A stretch of DNA of 64,000 nt, taken from Leucocoprinus leucothites. Lineage: Eukaryota; Basidiomycota; Agaricomycetes; Agaricales; Agaricaceae. This document shows, one piece after another, positions 57,855 through 64,000 of the stretch. Position 1 is the first letter of the stretch. Each line of letters opens with the position of its first letter. Position numbers and translations under genes: made by a program. The notes under the pieces were generated by a model. It searched no databases. It was not told the DNA's origin and saw only the letters and a program-made list of their open reading frames with translations. The stretch spans positions 806,001 through 870,000 of the forward strand of contig JAACJO010000007.1 in NCBI GenBank assembly GCA_013368445.1, in the 5' to 3' direction.

Positions 57855-60274
57855 CTACCTGAAACCAGGTCCACCATCTGGTCCATAAAGCTGCGAGCGT
57901 GGAACAGGAAGGTTGCCTTCTCTCAAGGATCCCCACACTGTATCATGAATCCATCCATCATTCTTGGTGGCAAGGTCTCTGAAATATGTCTGACCTCGCC
58001 CATCTACATATGCAAACTTCTGGTCCGTCTGGCCTTTTCCCCGGATAGCATGACGTAAACCTGGCCAGTCATCCATTTCGACATTCCCTCTGGCGTGCTG
58101 TATTGAGTGAATAGACCGGTACGTGTCTGTTGGGGGCTGCAAGGCTCGTGTATACGTTTGATTGACCTCTGAACCATAGCCTCCTGGAAAACACGACAAA
58201 GACCATTAAAACACCGGCGGTAACACAATACGAGACTTACCAGACTGTGCCAAGTAATTCGAATAGTTCGAAAATATATTTAAGGGGTATATGAATGCAT
58301 CGCGGAGTCGACCCTCGCTTCCATGAATGGATGACGTTGTCCCGTTAGACGTTTGATTAATCCACTAGAACGAGGGTTTAGTTGCTGCCCCGAAGCTATT
58401 CATTCATTTTCCAACGGTCCTCACCTGCAACCAACCGTCATCAGCATACCGCGCGGTGTTTATGAATTGTAGGTCTTGTTTGAAAGTGACGACTTTCGTC
58501 CCCTCCGACGTTTGCAACTCACTCTCCACCAAGAATTCTCGGTAAGCATCTACACGAGTCCACACCGTTTCATTATCGTCCAGTGTTCCCCCAGTTGTGC
58601 TGATTTCGAGATCGGGCGCATGGTATCTTCGCATTCTCCCGCTCGTCTTTGATAAACCCTTGCGAATGTGAATACTCCCAGATACGAACCAATTTGAATT
58701 GAACGACGGGTTCTGCCCTTGACCTCTCACTGCTAATGTCATGGAATGAGGAGTCGTTTTAGAGAGAAGCTGGGGCAGGAATGGTGTTATGTCTATCCAG
58801 TACGTTGGAGAGTCATAGGCCCCGAATGACGTTAAAGGTCTCCAGTTCGTTGGCGTTATTCCGCCTGTATAGATAACACCATAGGGCCAGACGGCTCCCG
58901 CGAATTGGCCGTCAATCAGAAGCTGAACTTCGCGGAACGGTCCTTTTCCAATCAGACCAGTGGATTCCGGGAAAAGTGGAAGGAATTCATCAGGCGTGTC
59001 TAGAGTTAAATTGGGGTGCTCAGGTCAATGAATACATGTGGTCATCGCAGAGCCCATGCCGAAGTGAATGGTCCACGGGCCGACTCACTTGAATACCAAA
59101 ACTCTTCTGCGGAATTTCCAGACGCAAAGATTTCCACGTAGGCTTCCCTTGTATCATCTGGAATGTTGACATTTGTAGTCGCCCCAGTGTCGTCCTCGAT
59201 CGTGAATAGATTCGGTGAAGTCGGAGAGAGATTACTTAAAGGGATGATGAGATCTGCGGCCAGACGATCGTGTGCATCCCTCGAGGGAGAGGCGGGGTTG
59301 AAAGTTGCGGTCAAGGTAACTATGCAAGGACCGTTACTTTGTGTTGACCGGCCGAAGGCATGCTACCTAATACTACTAACCGTTGAAAACGCCATCCAGC
59401 AATCTAAGATTAGTCGTGGTCAGAGGGTGTATCATTGAATGCCATGTAGCCTACTTACAGCCCCGGGTCAATTATATTACCAAAATCCATCATGAGATCG
59501 CCTTGCTGAGAAAAGAGGGGAGAAAAATGGGTGACATCCTTGACTCTGTTCCCCAAATTCAGATTAGACGAAGAGCAAAGCTACTGGAACACTCGCGTTG
59601 TCCACAGTGTTCCTGTTTTCGTCGGCTCTGCGCTTGAGGTTCTCCATACTGGTAGGTCAAAAGTTCAGTTCTTCCTACGGTTATTAGTCGCCAGGGACTT
59701 ACTTTCAACGTGCGACAAGTAAATGCTCTGGTTCATTGATATATAATCAGTAACGAGAGTCGATGACAAAAAATGTCGGAGCTGCATACCCCAAGCCTAT
59801 CATACTGGGTCCCAATACTATCCGTTCCCACTCAGTATATCAAGACGAGCAATTGATGGTTACGGACCAGTAGACTGTCAGATTCAGGCTGATCCCAGCC
59901 CAATCCCCGACCTTACCACATTCGGCCTGACTGGGAGGGTTATAAGGAGCGACTACTGGGGTACCAAGTGAATCGATTCCGAACGAGTGTCTGAGGAGCT
60001 GAAAAGTGCACCCTCTGACATTGTCCTCTGGCTTGCTACCGATCGAGGGTGGAGCGAATACTTGCAAGTCGATCAACGGAACTTTCACAGAGTCATTGGT
60101 CATCAGTGGGACCCGTTCACTTAGGCCTGGATTATATGGGTGTTCGAGGCCATCCAACAGGGGCTCCAGTTCCTGCTGAGTCACCTGAGCGCCGGCTGAA
60201 CGAATTCGGGGGAGAATCAAAAACGCTACAAAGAAACAAGAGCGGTTACGAAGATGCAGGTTTGGGAACAGCAT
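57855..60274 (-). CDS. Peptide-N-glycosidase A-like amidase, secreted
   Basis: Releases N-glycans from glycopeptides in the plant-type PNGase A family. Ten exons (60274-59868, 59817-59790, 59727-59703, 59648-59585, 59545-59459, 59403-59381, 59319-59089, 58999-58425, 58364-58241, 58183-57855) give 630 aa. A signal peptide (FFVAFLILPRIRSAGA) is followed by LQVFAPP, FGIDSLGTPVVAPYNPPSQ, GTQYDRLG, SIYLSHVEIWRTSSAEPT, VKDVTHFSPLFSQQGDLMMDFGNII and a C-terminal beta-rich domain with several N-glycosylation sites. Exons of 23, 25 and 28 nt are supported because they rebuild the YDRLG, HVEIWRTS and LLLDGVFN blocks. Confidence 0.92.
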
Positions 60275-60506
60275 TGGGAGGTGACTCAGGTGCGGGCCTT
60301 ACAGCTCAGATATAAGGGCCAATGGCCCTGCTAACTCAGAACACGTTCTTGCCAGTGCATACGTCTTTAAGTCATTTCGTGAGGAAAGAAGTCGTGAGGC
60401 ATGTGTTGATCACGGTTCGTATCTTCTTATGTCCGAAGCCCGGTTAATCATTATCAAATGTTGATGACTCGATTTAGTGCTTGAATCCAAGAAAGTAAGT
60501 CAAGGA

Positions 60507-62144
60507 CTAAGCTGGATTGTAACTAGAAGTTCCTAACGGTAGGTTAGTATCGCCGTCGAATAAAACATTGAGCCATGCTGCCAGGCGATAGCCTTGCTTG
60601 GCGATTTGAGTTTCGATCTGTAAGATGATGGTAAATCAGGTAGTCGCACAAAAATGATGCACCAACTTACAGCGGGCACAGCATTGTTGTAGTAGCTGGA
60701 GGTGCACAGATCCTGGCCAGTAGTAAAATCAAAGACGACAGACTATGATGCGACTCAACGACCACTCTGAAAGCTTAAGCACGCCCACTTACGCAATCCA
60801 ATGCATTGCTCTCCTTAGCCCAGACCAACGGGCATTGCAGTGGGGTAATGGTACGCTTGGAGAGCAGGTTAGAGATGTCCTGTGCGATGCTAACAGGAGT
60901 GGTAGTCGAGGAACACGAGATCCAGCCTGAAGCCAGGGACTTGTACGAGCCGTTCTTGGGAGAACTGAGGGTTAGAGGTTCGGGGTAGGGGGAATCTGAT
61001 AGATACTACCTTGATCCTGGTGGCGAGAGCGTTTGCCCATGTAATGGCGGAGTTGCTGTAGTCTGCAGCGACGAGCTTGTTGACTATGCCAGAATCTGCA
61101 CAGGCCGCTAAGGTTGGCATTGCTTCGGGGATGGAGGGCCGTATTGTCACTCACCCCAAACCTGGTCGGGTCTCTTAAGAGTTTAGTTATCGGGAAACAA
61201 GGACCTGCTCCATACCGAATGAAGGTTCGTGCTGGAACCACTGCATTTGGCACTGACCCCGTTTCCACCCGCTTCAAGTGCCTCGACATGGAGCGGTTGG
61301 CCGATGTCGCCAATAAACTCAGTGAACGTCAACGTTCCCGTATTGCATTGGATGAAACTGACGACTCACGTGGTCTGGAATCGGACAGAAAATATCAGAC
61401 GGAGACAGGTAAAGAGCAGGAGAACGACACACCAAGGAACTTCAACGCCTCCTGGCGCTGTGCAGCAGAAAGACTAGTGGTAATTACACGGGTAGTATAA
61501 TTTGCAATGGCGCCCACTGACAAGAATGAGGCACCGCGGCGTGTCCGTAAGGAGTGCTACCTACAGATACAATCGTTATTGGTGCAGTCTCGAGATTCAG
61601 ATACAGAGCATGACGTTGGGGGGTCATCTAGAGCATGCTATCAGGATGAGAAAGCACGAGGACAGAAGAAGCAAACCTTGAGCGTCAACGAAGTGAAGGC
61701 CTGCAGACCTGTACAGCGACGTCCATCAATTCTGAGGCCAGTAGTTGAGTGTTGGGGCACAATCCATACCAGGCATATGCACTTTGCGATCTGACCTCGT
61801 CGGCCCACTTTTGCCATCCACACTTTAGTTTTATACTTCTCTGGTGTGGATTGTGTTCTTACTGTAGCGGCTGGACCCAGTGATTCGTTATAAGTCGAAC
61901 CAAGTGAGCTCTGTACAAATGACAAGGCTCTGGGTCCCAAGAACTGAGCACAAAATGAGCCATAGTTATAGTCTGGATGGTCTGTCGTACCTGCATCGCA
62001 ACGTAGCTACGTAGCTAAGTACAATGGAGGGATGAGTGCAACAAATTGAACGCACCCGACGGCCTGGTGCCCAGTTGCGCCCCAACCATGAGCGGAGGTT
62101 GCAGCAAGGGCAGTGACACCTAGAATAGATGTGATTGTCTTCAT
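60507..62144 (-). CDS. Secreted P1/S1 zinc nuclease
   Basis: A single-strand-specific nuclease and 3'-nucleotidase with three zinc ions. Fourteen exons (62144-62056, 62006-61991, 61943-61863, 61807-61770, 61708-61677, 61627-61565, 61516-61433, 61374-61370, 61317-61216, 61161-61155, 61095-61010, 60954-60793, 60712-60671, 60617-60507) give 305 aa. After a 20-residue signal peptide the mature chain starts with Trp. All nine ligands are present: Trp21, His26, Asp65, His80, His136, Asp140, His146, His169, Asp173, at exactly the spacing of nuclease P1 (its residues 1 to 153). Other blocks: YVAMQFLGPRAL, AATWADEVR, LHFVDAQDDPP, FIGDIGQPLHVEALEAGGNG, QIAKQGYRLAAWLN. Confidence 0.93.
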
Positions 62145-62575
62145 TTCTGTCGGGGCTCACAAGTAAAGTCTGATGCAACGACGATCCATGAGGTATTTAT
62201 GATGCTCAAGTATAGACGCCTAAGAAGTTCCCGAAGCATGCTCCATCTGTTCATCAGTGCTACTTTTGACATGAGGAGCCACAACCGCATGTAACTGTCG
62301 AATGGTAACTACAAAGGTAGCATATTCAGTGTGTATATCCGTTTCTGAGAAGACAAGTGTGCATGTGGTAGAAAAGGAGAAGATACTAGATATGAAGTTG
62401 GTCGCGGATCCGTCGATTTTTTCAGAATCCAAAAAAGCATACGTTTCCGTTTTTAATTATAACTCACCCACCCTGAATCAGTTGGGTAGTAGGTATTGGG
62501 TAGTAAATACATTCAACTCGCATGAGGATAGCCGCACAGCGGACGGCAAGTCCTGGAAGATCGTGAGGCTGGCGA
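62145..62575. other. Nuclease promoter region
   Basis: 431 bp between two minus-strand genes: promoter of the P1/S1 nuclease and 3' UTR of the gene to the right. Short GGGTAGTA duplications near 62485-62505. No gene seen. Confidence 0.5.
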
Positions 62576-64000
62576 TTATTCCATGGGACCGGCTATCTTT
62601 CCGGGACTTCCACTGTTACCACCTCCAGCCGGGTTTGCCCCCATGCTCAAAAATGTTTCCATGTCTTGGATAGTGAAGTCTGAGCCTGGGTTAAATGCCC
62701 CCAAGTCACCAAAATCACCAACGCTCGTCATGTCAAATGGCTGGTCGGATCCAGAAAGACCTGTGTCACTTCCCAAAGGGTTGGAGGGACTGAGGCGTTG
62801 AGAGAAGCCTGCAGCTAGTAGCGTAGCTGGCGATGGTGCTTCTGCTGGAGCTGAGGAGTCCGACATTTGGATATTCCCAGCTGGGGGTATTGGATTATTG
62901 GAAAGTGAAGCAAAAATGTCTTGTGTGGTGAGGTCGATGAGATCGCTGTCTTTCGCTGGTTTCGCCGCATTGGTAGCTCCAAACATATTACCAACTCCGG
63001 AGGGACCAGCCGAAGGCTCTTCATTGTCGCCGAACAGATCATTCATGGACATATCTACTTCTGACATATCAAGGTCGAGTTCGATGGGCTTGTCAGACGA
63101 ACTGCCAACAGCTGGATCAATGTTTGGCTTCATGCGGTTATGATCATTGTTTTCTGGCAAGATTGTCAAATCTATGACGGATGGGTCGACGGGATTGGTA
63201 AACGTAGCAATGAATTCGTGCGGATACTCGTTTGCCCCCATCGGTCGAGCGGACTTGGGTGCCAGAGTAACAGGTGATGGTGGGCCATTTGGGTAAATAC
63301 TTGAGCCCTCTTCCGTAGAAATTCGCATTGAGGATGAGGGCAGATCAAGTTTGAGAGGAATTGACGGGCGTTGCAATGAAGAAATTGAGATAGCGGAAGG
63401 TCGGCGAAGGTTCATTGAGCCTGCTCCCGTGAGCGTTGGTGAGTTCCTTGGATTCGTTGGTATGAACTCGACAGAGCTGGGAGCCGCAGGCTCGGGAAAT
63501 TCCTCAGCAGTTTGGGTTTCCTTGAGAGCTTTTGATTTCAGGGCCTCTTGCTCCAAGCGGATGGCCTCCTGCTTTCTCTCCTCTCTCTGTAAATCGCGTT
63601 GGAGAATTGCGATCGCACGTAGCTTCAAGGTTGATCAGGACGAGCATAGGACCCGTCGATTTTAAAAGACATACTAAGTGGCTTTCGATTGTGTCACATA
63701 GCTGGTCGTATTTTTCTAGCTCTCGTCCCAAAGCAGAAGTGAGAGCTTGCGGTGGGCTACTGGTGTATTTCGCGATCTCTCTAGCCACAGATGAGCTTAA
63801 ACTACAAAATTTAGAAGGGACGAGGGCTGACAGACGGCGTGTATCTCCGTAAAACGCGTAGATTTGCCCGGTTTTCAGCACAGCGTTCTATTGACCTGGG
63901 TCAACTTCGTAACTAATAAAAACATAAATAAAAACCTGTAGACATCGCCTAAGGCTCTCGATTTCTGGCTCAAGCAAAACAGCGCGCGGAGGCGGAGGCG
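62576..64000 (-). CDS. C-terminal part of an unidentified acidic protein
   Basis: Runs off the right edge. Exons: beyond 64000 to 63936, 63887-63675, 63622-62576, about 440 residues visible. The front has a helical block (LEPEIESLRRCLQNAVLKTGQIYAFYG, LSALVP, LGRELEKYDQLCDTIESHLLRAI) and a coiled coil (LQRDLQREERKQEAIRLEQEAL). Then follows a long acidic Ser/Pro/Asp-rich region with repeated DLT motifs (VIDLTIL, LIDLTTQDIF) and an acidic C-terminus (FDMTSVGDFGDLGAFNPGSDF). The composition recalls transcriptional coactivator or Mediator-type subunits, but I do not recognise it. Confidence 0.6.

Overview
The window is nuclear DNA of a filamentous basidiomycete, most likely a mushroom-forming agaricomycete. 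Genes are dense, on both strands, and cut by many 45-70 bp introns with GT(A/G)NGT donors; I infer about 150 introns in 29 genes. Protein families point the same way: a copper-fist regulator, a MATA-type HMG box protein, a basidiomycete Asn/Gly-rich secreted protein, an agaricomycete-type single-pass membrane protein, and a Rvs167 homologue with BAR and SH3 domains. No prokaryotic, viral or CRISPR features were seen. Most genes were assembled by hand from reading frames plus splice signals, so exon ends are predictions.

Layout. 1-12 kb: tail of an unknown gene, chorismate synthase (ARO2), a SAP30-like Sin3-binding protein, a secreted low-complexity protein, a membrane protein and GCN20. 12-26 kb: DNA topoisomerase II, a rhodanese plus tyrosine phosphatase protein and a WW-domain protein with a PQQHPH repeat tract. 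26-40 kb: ISA1, RVS167, SDO1, ALG1, NFU1, a copper-fist factor, a UBE2W-type E2 and HEM3. 40-50 kb: a GID1/RanBPM-like protein, the proteasome chaperone UMP1, an FAD oxidoreductase, a TA-flanked terminal-inverted-repeat element and MFAP1. 50-64 kb: a BTB germ-cell-less-like gene with an apparent frameshift, TRAPP subunit TRS31, a class 1 dihydroorotate dehydrogenase, an HMG-box regulator, a truncated cullin, a PNGase A-like amidase, a P1/S1 nuclease and the C-terminal part of an unknown protein.

How genes relate. These are mainly housekeeping genes without a clear operon-like pathway. Loose themes are cofactor supply (ISA1, NFU1, HEM3, copper-fist factor), translation and ribosome maturation (GCN20, SDO1), ubiquitin/proteasome work (UBE2W, GID1-like, UMP1, cullin-like) and secreted hydrolases placed in tandem (PNGase A, P1 nuclease). 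Many neighbours are divergent pairs with short shared promoters (102-370 bp) or tail-to-tail pairs.

The most notable signals are: (i) very small exons, including a 5-nt exon that supplies a zinc-ligand histidine of the P1 nuclease; (ii) a 640-bp non-autonomous Tc1/mariner-like element just downstream of MFAP1; (iii) a likely one-base frameshift in the BTB gene; (iv) a cullin homologue reduced to its N-terminal part; (v) several GC-AG introns. I found no convincing wholly new multi-gene system.
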